Shown piece after piece: positions 15,822 through 24,933 of a DNA stretch of 64,000 nucleotides. The stretch is from Collinsella sp. An307. GTDB taxonomy: Bacteria > Actinomycetota > Coriobacteriia > Coriobacteriales > Coriobacteriaceae. The position numbers and the translations under genes were made by a program. Numbering within the stretch: position 1 is the stretch's first letter; each line of letters begins with the position of its first letter. Below the pieces are notes generated by a model. That model saw nothing but the letters and a program-made list of their open reading frames with translations, was not told where the DNA came from and ran no database searches. The DNA is taken from positions 1 through 64,000 of the forward strand of contig NZ_NFIP01000009.1 in assembly GCF_002161805.1 (NCBI RefSeq). Reading direction: 5' to 3'.

Positions 15822-17175
15822 CAGCCTCTCCGCGAAGGTGTTCCTGCTCACGGCGGCGCTCCTCGCCGTCGGGTGCCTTGCCCTCTACGTCGCCGTCGCG
15901 CTCGCGCTGCCGGGCGGCTACCGCGCCCTCTCCGCAGCCCGCGCCGAGGAGGCCGCCGCGGCGCTCGCCGCCGAGCTCTCCGAGGCGGACGCCGGGGAGG
16001 CGGCGGGCATCGTCGAGCGCTTCGCCGCTGAGAACGGCGCGGCGGTGACGCTCTCCGGGGAGCCCGGCACCGCGGCCGCCGGGGAGGGGGCTTCGGAGGG
16101 CTCCGCCTACACCGTGTCCGTTGCCGTCGAGCTGGCCGACGGGTCGAGCGAGCTGCTCACCATCACCGACTCATCGGGTGCGCTCGGAATCATCGGCGAC
16201 GCATTCCTGCGCCTCTTTCCTCCGGCGGCCCTGCTCATCTTGGCCTTCTCCGCTGTGGGCGCCTGGGCATGCACGCGTTTGGTTGCCCGGCCCGTGGTGG
16301 AGATCGCCGACGTTTCCGAGCGCCTGTCGCGCCTCGACATGACGTGGTCTTGCGACGAGCGGCGCGCAGACGAGGTGGGCGTGCTCGCGCGGAGCCTCAA
16401 CGCCATGGCGGCGAGGCTCGGGCGCACCATCGGCGAGCTCCGGGGGGCCAACGAGCGCCTGCGCGCCGAGGCCGACGCGGCTCGCGCACGGGAACGGGAG
16501 CGCCGCGACTTCCTTGCCGCCGCCTCCCATGAGCTCAAGACCCCGCTCGCCGCGGCGCGGGCGCAGGTTGAGGGGATGATGCTCGGCATCGGCGACTTCG
16601 CGGATCATGAGGCGCACCTGCCGCGGGCGCTCGCGGCGCTCGACCGCATGGACGCCCTCGTGCGCGAGATGCTCGCGGCGGCGCGGGCCGAGTCCGCTCC
16701 CGCGGCGGCGCCCGAGGCCCTCGACGCCCGCGAGGTCGCGGCCTCGGCGGTGTCGGCGTCGCGGGAGCTCGCCGCGTCGCGCGGCGTGGAGCTCGCGCTG
16801 CTCCCCGGGGCGCCCTGCCCGGTGGTGGCCGAGCGCGCGCAGCTCGAGCGGGCCGTCTCCAACGCCGTCTCCAACGCCGCGCGCCACGCCCTGCCCGGGA
16901 CCCGCGCGACCGTCTCGCTCGGGGGCGGCCACCTGCGCGTGGAGAACCGCTGCGAGCCGCTGCCGCCCGAGGTCGCGGCCCGGCTCACCGAGCCCTTCTT
17001 CCGCCCAGACGCCTCGCGCTCGCGCGACGGCGGCGGCTCCGGCCTGGGGCTTCACCTCGCCGCACGTGCCCTCGAGCGTCTGGGTACTCCACTCGAGCTC
17101 TCCTGTGAGGACGGGACGTTCGTCTTCGAGGCCGACCTCTCCGGCCTCGCCGCGCCGGCGCGAACGGAAGACTAA
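15802..17175 (+). CDS. sensor histidine kinase
   Basis: This 457-residue kinase starts with a GTG inside the end of the regulator gene. It has a membrane segment near residues 12-34, an extracytoplasmic part of about 95 residues, a second membrane segment near 135-157, a HAMP linker, the phosphoacceptor domain with His243 in ASHELKTPLAAA, and an ATPase domain with the N box NAVSNAARHA (about 355) and G box GGGSGLGLHLA near 410. All core residues are present. The small outer domain suggests it senses a ligand directly or through a transporter partner. It is paired with the upstream OmpR-type regulator and lies between two FtsX-type transporters. Confidence 0.92.
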   Translation: MCRAIASSLSAKVFLLTAALLAVGCLALYVAVALALPGGYRALSAARAEEAAAALAAELSEADAGEAAGIVERFAAENGAAVTLSGEPGTAAAGEGASEGSAYTVSVAVELADGSSELLTITDSSGALGIIGDAFLRLFPPAALLILAFSAVGAWACTRLVARPVVEIADVSERLSRLDMTWSCDERRADEVGVLARSLNAMAARLGRTIGELRGANERLRAEADAARARERERRDFLAAASHELKTPLAAARAQVEGMMLGIGDFADHEAHLPRALAALDRMDALVREMLAAARAESAPAAAPEALDAREVAASAVSASRELAASRGVELALLPGAPCPVVAERAQLERAVSNAVSNAARHALPGTRATVSLGGGHLRVENRCEPLPPEVAARLTEPFFRPDASRSRDGGGSGLGLHLAARALERLGTPLELSCEDGTFVFEADLSGLAAPARTED

Positions 17176-17265
17176 CCGAACGAGGACCGTGCGCGAACGG
17201 GTGCGCGCCACCATCGGGGGCGTCAGGGCGGCTGCGGCCGCCGAACCCGATGGAAAGGTGGTTCC

Positions 17266-18735
17266 ATGTCGTTTCCCAGACGCGCGCTGCTCTACCTCGC
17301 GCGCAAGCGTGGCAAGACGCTCACGCTGCTTGCCCTACTCTTCGTGGTCGCGGTCCTCGCGCTCACGAGCTGGTCTGTCCGAGGTGCCGCCCAGACGGCG
17401 CAGCTGAACGTCCGCCAGGCGCTCGGCGGCACGTTCACCGTGGAGCCAGACTCCTCCAACATGTCCAACTGGGGCAGCTCGAGCGTGGGCACGGGCTCGC
17501 AGATCACGTTCCAGGGCGAGCCGCTCACGGCCGACTTCGTGCGCGACGTCGTGGAGGGCGTGGACGGCGTGCGCGGCGGCTCCGGCAGCGTGTCCAACGT
17601 CCTCATCCCCGAGACGACGGACGGCTCGGCGGCGCTCGAGCTCGTCGAGGGTGCGGATGGCGACTCCTCGCTCGCGGCCGCCTACGCAGGCGACGACTTC
17701 GGCCGCACGGTGCAGTTCTTCGCCGTGAGCGACAGCGCCTTCGACTCCTACTTCGCCAACGGCTACCTGCGCCTCGTCGAGGGAGAGCCCGTCACCGAGG
17801 ACTCCGGCGACGGGGTGCTCGTGAGCCGGGAGTTCGCCGAGAAGAACGGCCTTGCCGTCGGCGACGAGTTCAGCGTGCGCCGGGCGACCGTCCACGCGCA
17901 GATGGCAGGCATCGACGTGGAGGACACCCGCACGCGGGTGCGCGTCGCCGGCGTCTTCGAGCCCACGGCCAAGTCCCAGGCCGACCTCGCCAGTTGGTCG
18001 ATGGACAACGCCATCTTCGGCACCATCTCGACGCTCGACCACGCCCGCGAGGGCACCGCCGAGCAGGGCTACGACCGCGTGACCTTCCAGGTGGACGACC
18101 CCGCCGAGCTCGGGCGCATCACCGGGGAGGTCGAGGGGCTCGACGCCCTCGCGGGCAAGGGCTACCTCGTCTCGGCCGACACCTCCGACGTCGACGCGGT
18201 GAGCGCGCCGCTCGAGAACATGGACCGCCTCGTGACCGCGCTCGCGGCGGCGTCGGTGGCCGTGGGCGCCGTGGTCCTCTACCTCGTGCTCTCCGGGCGC
18301 GTGCGCGACCGCCTGCACGAGAGCGGCGTGCTGCTCTCGCTCGGGCTCAGCCGCGCCTCGGTGGTGGGGCAGTACCTCTGCGAGGTCCTGCTCGTGGCCG
18401 CCGTCGCCTTCGCCCTCGCCGTGCCGGCGAGCTCGATCGCGGCGCGCACGATGGGGGACGCCCTCCTGGGCTCGGCGTCCGAGAGCGTCCAGACGGGCGG
18501 CGGCGACGGAGGCGTCAGCACCGCCGACGGCGTGTCCACCGTCTCGGGCGACCCCTTCGCGCCGACCTTCGAGGTCGACGGTGCCTCGTTCACCGACATC
18601 GAGGTCGAGGTGGGGCCGGAGTCCGTCGCGGCGCTCTTCGGCGTGGGGCTCGCCGTCTCGGCCGCCGCGGTGCTTCTGGCCAGCCTGCCGCTCAGGCGCA
18701 TGGGGCCCCGCGAGATCCTGTCAACGCTCAGCTAG
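17266..18735 (+). CDS. FtsX-like ABC transporter permease
   Basis: A 489-residue permease of the MacB type. There is one N-terminal membrane segment (about residues 19-38), then a long extracytoplasmic region of about 280 residues, then three membrane segments near 325-345, 370-395 and 455-480. The cytoplasmic motif VRDRLHESGVLLSLGLSRASVV (about 345-367) fits the FtsX domain. The C-terminal end PLRRMGPREILSTLS is typical. The ATPase gene starts 11 bases after the stop. It follows the histidine kinase after 90 bases. Compared with the permease at 13533 it has a simpler MacB plan and is not a recent copy. It may export lipoproteins, peptides or drugs. Confidence 0.88.
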   Translation: MSFPRRALLYLARKRGKTLTLLALLFVVAVLALTSWSVRGAAQTAQLNVRQALGGTFTVEPDSSNMSNWGSSSVGTGSQITFQGEPLTADFVRDVVEGVDGVRGGSGSVSNVLIPETTDGSAALELVEGADGDSSLAAAYAGDDFGRTVQFFAVSDSAFDSYFANGYLRLVEGEPVTEDSGDGVLVSREFAEKNGLAVGDEFSVRRATVHAQMAGIDVEDTRTRVRVAGVFEPTAKSQADLASWSMDNAIFGTISTLDHAREGTAEQGYDRVTFQVDDPAELGRITGEVEGLDALAGKGYLVSADTSDVDAVSAPLENMDRLVTALAAASVAVGAVVLYLVLSGRVRDRLHESGVLLSLGLSRASVVGQYLCEVLLVAAVAFALAVPASSIAARTMGDALLGSASESVQTGGGDGGVSTADGVSTVSGDPFAPTFEVDGASFTDIEVEVGPESVAALFGVGLAVSAAAVLLASLPLRRMGPREILSTLS

Positions 18736-18746
18736 GGAGGAAGACC

Positions 18747-19418
<672 letters not shown>

Positions 19419-19563
19419 CCTCCGGGCACCTGTCTGCCCGGCGCAGTTTCCTGTGCGCCAAGTTATGTCATGAGGCTTCCCCTGAGCGGCTCCTTTTGTC
19501 CGTAAGGGCAAGAGGGGCCGTCTTTTTGTGTACCGTGCTTCTCTTCAAAGAAAGAGGGGCAGG

Positions 19564-20013
19564 ATGGAGCACTCCCACGATTCCGTCCGACGTGGCGCGC
19601 GCGGCGCCTCCGTCACCGTGGCCTTCCCCGGCGGAGCGAGAGTCTCCGTCGAGGTGACGGACGAGGTCGCCAGCGCCCTCAGGGACATGCAGCGCGAGAC
19701 ATGGCGGATCGAGCGCAGGGAGGCCAGGCACACGCTCAGCCTCGACGCGATGGATTCATTTGTCCCATCCGCCGGCCCGAAGTCGGAGCCGGGATTCGAC
19801 CTCTTGAGCAAGTGCCGGAAGGGCGAGCTCGTTGCGGCTTTGGCCCAGCTTCCCGCCGTGCAGCTCCGCCGCCTCCTCATGCACGCGGTCGCCCAGCTCC
19901 CCGTCAGGGAGATCGCCCGTCGCGAGGGGTGCTCCGAGCGCGCCGTCAAGTGCAGCCTCGCGAAGGCGAGGAGAAAGATGAAAGAAATCCTCCCCGAGGG
20001 CTTCCCCTCCTGA
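19564..20013 (+). CDS. sigma-70 region 4-like regulator of a mobile element
   Basis: This 149-residue protein ends with a helix-turn-helix of sigma-70 region 4 type (about residues 90-145, with LPAVQLRRLLMHAVAQLPVRE, then EGCSERAVKCSLAKARRKMKE). There is no region 2, so it is not a complete sigma factor. Proteins of this design occur near the integrase end of conjugative elements, where they probably control excision or transfer genes. The start at 19564 has a purine-rich GAGGGGCAGG upstream. It is followed by a hairpin and then the MazF-like and excisionase genes, which fits a mobile-element end module. Function is by analogy only. Confidence 0.7.
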   Translation: MEHSHDSVRRGARGASVTVAFPGGARVSVEVTDEVASALRDMQRETWRIERREARHTLSLDAMDSFVPSAGPKSEPGFDLLSKCRKGELVAALAQLPAVQLRRLLMHAVAQLPVREIARREGCSERAVKCSLAKARRKMKEILPEGFPS

Positions 20014-20047
20014 GCGCCCCCTGTCCGTATGGATGAGGGGGGCGCTC
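20012..20047 (+). terminator. GC-rich hairpin after the sigma-like gene
   Basis: GAGCGCCCCC (20012-20021) and GGGGGCGCTC (20038-20047) form a perfect ten-base stem with a 16-base loop, overlapping the stop codon. There is no T-run after it, so it may be a weak terminator or an mRNA-protecting structure. Confidence 0.4.
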
Positions 20048-20223
20048 CCCTCATGGACCTTGAGAACCGCATACCCGTCCGCAACGGCAAGGGCATGAGC
20101 GCGCCACGCGATGAGGGCCCTCGGGGGGCGGGCGGGAGCCGCTTTCAGCGGCGATCCGGGGGCGGCGCCGCGCCGTCCCCGTACATACCGACAGGACGAA
20201 GGAAGGAGCGGGGGTGGTCTCAC

Positions 20224-20735
20224 GTGGATGGGATCCGACGCGGTCAGATATTCCTCGCGGGCCTCGACCCGGTGGTAGGCGGCGAGCAGGGCGGGGTGCG
20301 CCCGGTGCTCGTCATCCAGAACAACGCGGGCAATCGGCACGCGGGGGCGGTCATCGTCGCGGCGCTCACAAGCAGGTGCAAACCGGGTCTGCCGACGCAC
20401 GTCGCGCTGCCCGCGGGAGCCGGCGGGGCGGGGGTCCGACGGTGATGCTCGAGCAGATCAGGACGATCGACAAGTCCCGGCTCCTGCGGTCGATCGGCTC
20501 GCTCGACCGGGCGCCCATGCGGCGCGTGGACGCGGCGATCGCGGTGAGCCTCGGCCTCAGGGGGACGGCCGGCGTCATGACCCTCTGCGGGCGGTGCGCC
20601 CGGACGTTCCGCAACGACGGCGGGTACGAGGTCACGCGCGTCGACCCCGGGCAGCGTTCGGGCGAGTCGTGCGCGTACTGCGGCTCGCGGCCCGGCTTCG
20701 ACTACTTCGTCGAGAAGGGGGCGGGGACACCGTGA
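20224..20735 (+). pseudogene. MazF/PemK-type toxin with C-terminal zinc ribbon, frameshifted
   Basis: The first part ([20 protein letters not shown], then [15 protein letters not shown] and [18 protein letters not shown]) is a MazF/PemK endoribonuclease, a toxin that cuts mRNA. The matching second half ([17 protein letters not shown] and VDAAIAVSLGLRG) continues in another frame after a G-rich run near 20430. One added or lost G explains the break. The downstream frame also has two CxxC pairs (CGRC and CAYC, with GFDYF at the end), a zinc ribbon seen in toxins and accessory proteins of mobile elements. No antitoxin gene is visible beside it. The GTG at 20224 is the most plausible start but is weakly supported. 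Confidence 0.7.
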
Positions 20736-20858
20736 TGCACAGCTGTCAAGGGTGCAATCGCACGCCTCGCATCATGGCGTCCCGCCTCTTCTCAAATGAG
20801 GATATGGCGTGGCGCAAGGCGGTGCCGGATGCGCGCGAAGCATGGCCGGGTGACCACC

Positions 20859-21116
20859 ATGTCCGCGCATAAGTGCCCAGTCGAGGCTGACGAGCGACTC
20901 CTCGCGGATGCCGACCCCGAGAGGATTTTCATCGACGCCCTCTCAGGCTTCCCCTACCTTATGACGCCCGCCCAGGTCGCGTCGTTCACCCAAACGACCC
21001 CGGCGGGCGTCCGCAAGCTCCTCGCAGGCGGGGAGCTCCAGGGGAGCAGAATGGGCGCACGCTGGGTCATCCCGAAGGTCTGTCTCCTGCGCTACCTGAA
21101 CGGGAACCGCCAGTAG
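20859..21116 (+). CDS. excisionase-like helix-turn-helix protein
   Basis: This 85-residue protein holds a winged-helix or MerR-type helix-turn-helix in its second half (about residues 35-80, LMTPAQVASFTQTTPAGVRKL followed by GARWVIPK). Small proteins of this kind next to an integrase usually act as excisionases that bend DNA at the element ends. The start at 20859 was chosen because the upstream frame shows no coding bias. It is 24 bases upstream of the integrase start and runs in the same direction, which supports the call. The basic tail (LRYLNGNRQ) could contact DNA. Confidence 0.7.
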   Translation: MSAHKCPVEADERLLADADPERIFIDALSGFPYLMTPAQVASFTQTTPAGVRKLLAGGELQGSRMGARWVIPKVCLLRYLNGNRQ

Positions 21117-21139
21117 GCGGGCGACTGACGGGAGGGCCT

Positions 21140-22500
21140 ATGGTGAGGCTGAGGTGTGACAAGCCGTATAACGTGGACGAGGCGAGGAAGCGGAAGGGGC
21201 TGCCGAGAAGAAGCGCGCGAACCCCAAGACGACGTGCTACGAGCTAGCGATCAGGATACCCGACGAGTACCAGACCGTCATGGGCCGAAAGAAGGTCACC
21301 AAGACCGTCTACGCGCTCAACAAGAAGGATGACCTGCGCACCCAAGTGCACGACTTCGAGGACGAGCAGAACGCGAAGCTCGAAGCCCTGCTCGGCAAGG
21401 TGCAGATAAGGACCGAGGCCAGATCATCCCTTACAGGCGAGAGCTCGCTCGCCGCTTACATAGATCGCTATGTTGAGCTTCGAAGCTCCGGGGCGATCTC
21501 GAGGCAGACGCTCACGAGCGAGAAGCGCTACGCCCAGTATGTCGAGGCGTCGATAGGCGACGTGGCGCTTCGGCTTCTGAGCTCCGAGGACGTCGAGCGC
21601 TGCATCCTTGCCGTCCCAAGGCTCTCGAAGGAGTGGGCGCTGGAGAAGAGGCGCGAGTACGAGGAGAACAGGCGCAGGCTCGAGCGCGAGGGCAACCATC
21701 GAGTGAAGAAGCCGTTCGGCCCCCTGCGGGTTGGAGGGCCCGACCTCCAACACAAGGTCCTCAAGTTCCTCCGGGAGGTTTTAAACGACGCTGTCGACCG
21801 TGAGGTCATCGACCGCAACGTGGCGAAGTCTCGATTCCTCTCGAAGAACTTCAGGAAGGGCCGCCCGCTCATAGACCCTCTTTCGGAGGAGGAGGCTGCC
21901 CGTTTTCTCGCCGAGGTCAAGGCGCTCCCTCTGTGCTCCTTCAAGGTCGAGGTGCTGCTCCTCTTTTCGAGCGGCATGAGGCCGGAGGAGATGTTGGGCG
22001 TGCGCCCGAGCGGGCTCTCCCTCCGTGGGGCGCCTTCGGCCCGAATCACAGGTGCCGTGCGGCGCGACAGCAACGAGGTCGAGGAGTACACGAAGACGAG
22101 CACGTCGCGTCGGACCGTCCCGCTCGACGACTACACCGCCGAAGCGGTCGGCGAGTGGCTCGACCTGAAGCGGAGGCGGCTGAGGGGAATGGGAATCAGG
22201 TCGGTTGACGGGCTGCCCGTCGTTGCGGAGCTCGACGCGGTCAAGCCGTACAGCTCCTTCATCAACGAGTGGCACAAGTTCATCGAGAAGACCGGGTTCG
22301 ACGGCACGAGGCCCTATGCGCTCAGGCACACCTTTGCCACCCTCAATCTCGCCTACGGGGAGAACATCAAGACCATCTCGGTCGTCCTTGGCCACGCGAC
22401 CCCGTCGTACACCCTCGACCTCTATGTCGGGTACATACCGTCGACAAGCGCTGAACTCTCGAACCGCTACATGGGCAGGGTTGAGGCAGTCGCCGCGTGA
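21140..22500 (+). pseudogene. tyrosine recombinase (integrase), N-terminal frameshift
   Basis: The main frame from 21280 contains a complete tyrosine recombinase catalytic domain: Arg in SSGMRPEEML, Lys in YTKTSTSRRTVPL, the box ALRHTFATL, and the end box VLGHATPSYTLDLYVGY with the nucleophile Tyr. A core-binding domain precedes it. The true start seems to be the ATG at 21140 (MVRLRCDKPYNVDEARKRKG), but the frame changes at a run of four G near 21200; one extra G would join it to AAEKKRANPKTTCYELAIRI and the rest. Either the gene is disabled or a base is missing in the assembly; a start at 21280 would give a protein with a shortened N-terminal domain. It lies just before tRNA-Gly. Confidence 0.78.
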
Positions 22501-22541
22501 GCCGTTTTCGTGCGGATCGTGCTCGTTTCCGCGGCGATGCC

Positions 22542-22570
22542 TTGTCCTGCGAAAACGGGCACGGTATACT
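22542..22570 (+). promoter_or_regulatory. promoter of tRNA-Gly
   Basis: TTGTCC (22542-22547) and TATACT (22565-22570) lie 17 bases apart, 35 bases before the tRNA start. This is the best promoter in the gap between the integrase and the tRNA. An inverted repeat, CCGTTTTCG (22502-22510) and CGAAAACGG (22550-22558), brackets its upstream part. Confidence 0.6.
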
Positions 22571-22604
22571 ATCCCCTGCGCCGGTCCTTCCGGCGAAGAC
22601 GCAC

Positions 22605-22679
22605 GCGGGCGTCGCCAAGTGGTAAGGCCCCAGCTTCCCATGCTGGTATCCGCGGGTTCGAATCCCGTCGCCCGCTCCA
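22605..22679 (+). tRNA. tRNA-Gly (CCC anticodon)
   Basis: A cloverleaf can be drawn: acceptor GCGGGCG pairs with CGCCCGC, the anticodon loop CTTCCCATG gives CCC, and the T arm reads GCGGGTTCGAATCCCGT. The CCA end is encoded (22677-22679). The integrase gene lies on its 5' side, 104 bases away. Confidence 0.95.
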
Positions 22680-22689
22680 TATGAGGGAT

Positions 22690-22722
22690 GGGCCCGGCGC
22701 CAATGCGGCATCGGGCCTTTTT
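22690..22722 (+). terminator. terminator after tRNA-Gly
   Basis: The arms GGCCCG and CGGGCC pair with a GC-rich inner part, followed by five T (22718-22722). It ends tRNA-Gly transcription. Confidence 0.8.
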
Positions 22723-23046
22723 CGTGTGTTGATATCGTGGCTCTTTTTCTTGCGATTGCCGAGGTGCCGGCCAAGAGCGCGGCACGTTACGATGGCTTTA
22801 CCAGCGGAAATCAGAAACCGATCAGAAAGTGGTCAAACGTCTGTGAGACCGCGGGCATATTCCGCGTGAAATCTGTAAGACGCGAGCGGGATACTCGGGC
22901 CTGTAGGACAGAGCAGATGTGGAGGTCATGAGGGGTGACCGGGTCTTCTTGAGCGCGCGGGCAGAAGCGGCTATAGTAGCTAGGTCCTTTCCTGCCCCGA
23001 GCGCACCTTCACGACCCGGGGCCTTATGCCCAGAGGAGGTGACCAC
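22723..23046. other. intergenic region before rpsF
   Basis: No gene is supported here. The last hundred bases hold the rpsF promoter. The rest has only short, weak inverted repeats and no open frame with normal codon use. Confidence 0.6.
22949..22977 (+). promoter_or_regulatory. promoter of the rpsF operon
   Basis: TTGAGC (22949-22954) and TATAGT (22972-22977) are 17 bases apart and leave a leader of about 65 bases before rpsF. Both boxes are close to the vegetative consensus. Confidence 0.65.
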
Positions 23047-23340
23047 ATGAAGGCTTATGAACTGCTGTTTTTTGTCAATCCTGCACTCGATCCCGAGACT
23101 CGTCTCGCGGTGATGAAGCGTATCGACACCACGATTGCTGAGGGCAACGGCACGGTTGACAAGGTTGACGAGTGGGGCAAGCGCAAGCTCGCCTACGAGA
23201 TCAACGACCTCACCGAAGGTGATTACACCCTCATCAACTTCCACGCAGACCCGGCGCAGATCGCCGAGCTCGACCGCGTTCTCCGCATCACCGATGCGGT
23301 GGAGCGTCACATGATCGTCCGTCGCGACGACATGGAGTAA
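23047..23340 (+). CDS. rpsF: 30S ribosomal protein S6
   Basis: The 97-residue product matches ribosomal protein S6: YELLFFVNPALD at the start, the central WGKRKLAYEINDLTEGDY segment (about residues 47-64) and the end ERHMIVRRDD. S6 binds 16S rRNA with S18, which is encoded two genes downstream. The start at 23047 has AGAGGAGGTGACC in front, better than an earlier ATG at 23026. It heads the common bacterial operon rpsF-ssb-rpsR-rplI, with a clear promoter about 70 bases upstream. Length and order are normal. Confidence 0.97.
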   Translation: MKAYELLFFVNPALDPETRLAVMKRIDTTIAEGNGTVDKVDEWGKRKLAYEINDLTEGDYTLINFHADPAQIAELDRVLRITDAVERHMIVRRDDME

Positions 23341-23432
23341 ATGCGTTTGGAAGGTCGCGCGGCGCCGATGCCAGCGCGACGCCGGGCTGTGCGGCATGAG
23401 CGCGGCCCATCTTTGAGAGGTAGTGAATTCAC

Positions 23433-23900
23433 ATGAGCATCAACCGAGTGAACATCTCCGGCAACCTCACCCGCGACCCCGAGGTCCGCATGACCTCCGG
23501 CGGCACGCAGGTGCTTTCGTTCGGCGTGGCGGTCAACGACCGTCGCCGCAACCCGCAGACCGGCGAGTGGGAGGACTACCCCAACTTTGTCGACTGCACC
23601 ATGTTCGGCTCCCGGGCGGAGGCCGTGAGCCGCTACCTCGCCAAGGGCAGCAAGGTCGCCATCGAGGGGAAGCTCCGCTACTCCTCGTGGGAGCGCGACG
23701 GTCAGCGCCGCAGCAAGCTCGAGGTCATCGTCGATGAGATCGAGTTCATGAGCCGCGGCCAGCAGGGCCAGCAGGGTCAGGGTGGCTACGCCCCGGCTCC
23801 GCAGGCAGGCTACGCTCCGGCACCTCAGCCCCAGCAGCCCCAGGCACCCGTCCAGGCTCCGCCTGCGGTGGATGTCTACGATGAGGACATTCCGTTCTAG
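23433..23900 (+). CDS. ssb: single-stranded DNA-binding protein
   Basis: A 155-residue SSB. The OB fold covers about residues 3-105 ([37 protein letters not shown], and [24 protein letters not shown]). A flexible region rich in Gln, Pro and Gly follows. The protein ends with the acidic DEDIPF tip that recruits replication and repair proteins. It coats single-stranded DNA during replication, recombination and repair. It lies in the normal place between rpsF and rpsR. The linker contains repeated GQ and PQ units, typical of actinobacterial SSBs. Confidence 0.97.
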   Translation: MSINRVNISGNLTRDPEVRMTSGGTQVLSFGVAVNDRRRNPQTGEWEDYPNFVDCTMFGSRAEAVSRYLAKGSKVAIEGKLRYSSWERDGQRRSKLEVIVDEIEFMSRGQQGQQGQGGYAPAPQAGYAPAPQPQQPQAPVQAPPAVDVYDEDIPF

Positions 23901-23998
23901 TATCCGCTTGGCGGAATGTCGGTAAGGTAAGGCGGCCGGCAGAGAGCCGCGCCGCAGGCGAAAGCGCCCACGCTTCGCCAGAAGAAAGGTATTTTGAC

Positions 23999-24271
23999 AT
24001 GGCTAAGGCTAATGATTTTGCAGCACGTCAGCCGCGTCGTAAGTACTGCCAGTTCTGCAAGGAGGGCACTGAGTACATCGACTACAAGGATACTCAGCTC
24101 CTCCGTAAGTACATGACCGACCGCGGCAAGATCAAGCCGCGTCGCGTCACCGGCGCTTGCACGCAGCATCAGCACGATATCGCGAACGCCATCAAGCGCG
24201 CCCGCGAGATGGCCCTGCTGCCGTACACCGTTCCCGTGGTTTCTTCCCGCGGTGAGCGTCGTCGCGGCTAG
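23999..24271 (+). CDS. rpsR: 30S ribosomal protein S18
   Basis: The 90-residue product is ribosomal protein S18. It has a basic N-terminus ([11 protein letters not shown]), the core [27 protein letters not shown] (about residues 28-54) and the final helix of [15 protein letters not shown] Cys pair near the N-terminus (CQFC) suggests the zinc-binding type of S18. S18 forms a dimer with S6 on 16S rRNA. It is 98 bases after ssb and has AGAAAGG before the ATG. Its length is slightly more than usual because of the C-terminal SSRGERRRG tail. Confidence 0.96.
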   Translation: MAKANDFAARQPRRKYCQFCKEGTEYIDYKDTQLLRKYMTDRGKIKPRRVTGACTQHQHDIANAIKRAREMALLPYTVPVVSSRGERRRG

Positions 24272-24295
24272 TGGCGCTTGACTAAAGGAGATCTC

Positions 24296-24829
24296 ATGAA
24301 AGTCATTCTTCTTGGTGAGATCAAGGGCAAGGGTGGCGAAGGCGACGTCGTAGACGTGGCCCAGGGCTACGCCGAGAACTACCTCTTCCCGAAGAAGCTC
24401 GCCGTTGCGGCTACCAAGGGCAACCTCAAGCAGCTCGAGGAGCGCCGCAACAACATCGCTAAGCGCGAGGCCGTCCGTATGGCGGACGCCAACACGCTCA
24501 AGGAGACCCTCGAGGGCAAGCAGGTCACCGTCGACGCCAAGGTTGGCGACGAGGGCATCCTGTTTGGCTCGGTGACCGCCGCTATGATCGCCGACGCGAT
24601 CAAGGATCAGCTGAACGTCGAGGTCGACCGCAAGCGCGTCGAGCTCGGTAAGCCGATCAAGGTTGCCGGCACCCACCAGGTCGACATCTCGCTCTATCGC
24701 GAGGTGCGCGCCACGGTCACGGTTCTCGTGGGCGTGGACGCCGCGGAGGCCGCTGCTGAGGTTGAGGCTGAGGCCGAGACCGCTGAGGCCGAGGTCGCCG
24801 AGGTTGAGACCGAGGAGGCCGCCGAGTAG
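24296..24829 (+). CDS. rplI: 50S ribosomal protein L9
   Basis: A 177-residue L9. The N-terminal domain starts MKVILLGEIKGKGGEGDVVDV and continues with GYAENYLFPKKLAV, the rRNA-binding surface. A long helix follows (about residues 42-72) and then the C-terminal domain ending in YREVRATVTVLV. The last 25 residues are an acidic Glu/Ala-rich tail (AEAAAEVEAEAETAEAEVA) not found in the shorter L9 of E. coli. The ATG at 24296 has AAAGGAGA upstream, so it is preferred over TTG at 24278. It ends the operon and a good terminator follows. Confidence 0.96.
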   Translation: MKVILLGEIKGKGGEGDVVDVAQGYAENYLFPKKLAVAATKGNLKQLEERRNNIAKREAVRMADANTLKETLEGKQVTVDAKVGDEGILFGSVTAAMIADAIKDQLNVEVDRKRVELGKPIKVAGTHQVDISLYREVRATVTVLVGVDAAEAAAEVEAEAETAEAEVAEVETEEAAE

Positions 24830-24863
24830 CGAACGCTCTCGGTGAAACCGATTCTGGTTAGAA

Positions 24864-24894
24864 GGGGCTGCAGCTCTGCGCTGCGGCCCCTTTT
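24864..24894 (+). terminator. terminator after rplI
   Basis: GGGGCTGCAGC (24864-24874) pairs with GCTGCGGCCCC (24880-24890) with one wobble, followed by TTTT. It ends the ribosomal operon. Confidence 0.85.
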
Positions 24895-24933
24895 GCTATG
24901 CGCGGTGTCCGCACGGCGTGGCGCGGCGGCGTT

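Noticed and set aside
17250-18740. Long plus-strand frame joined to the second ATPase
   Set aside because: The first two thirds are Arg/Gly-rich and run out of frame over the FtsX permease, which has clear membrane segments.
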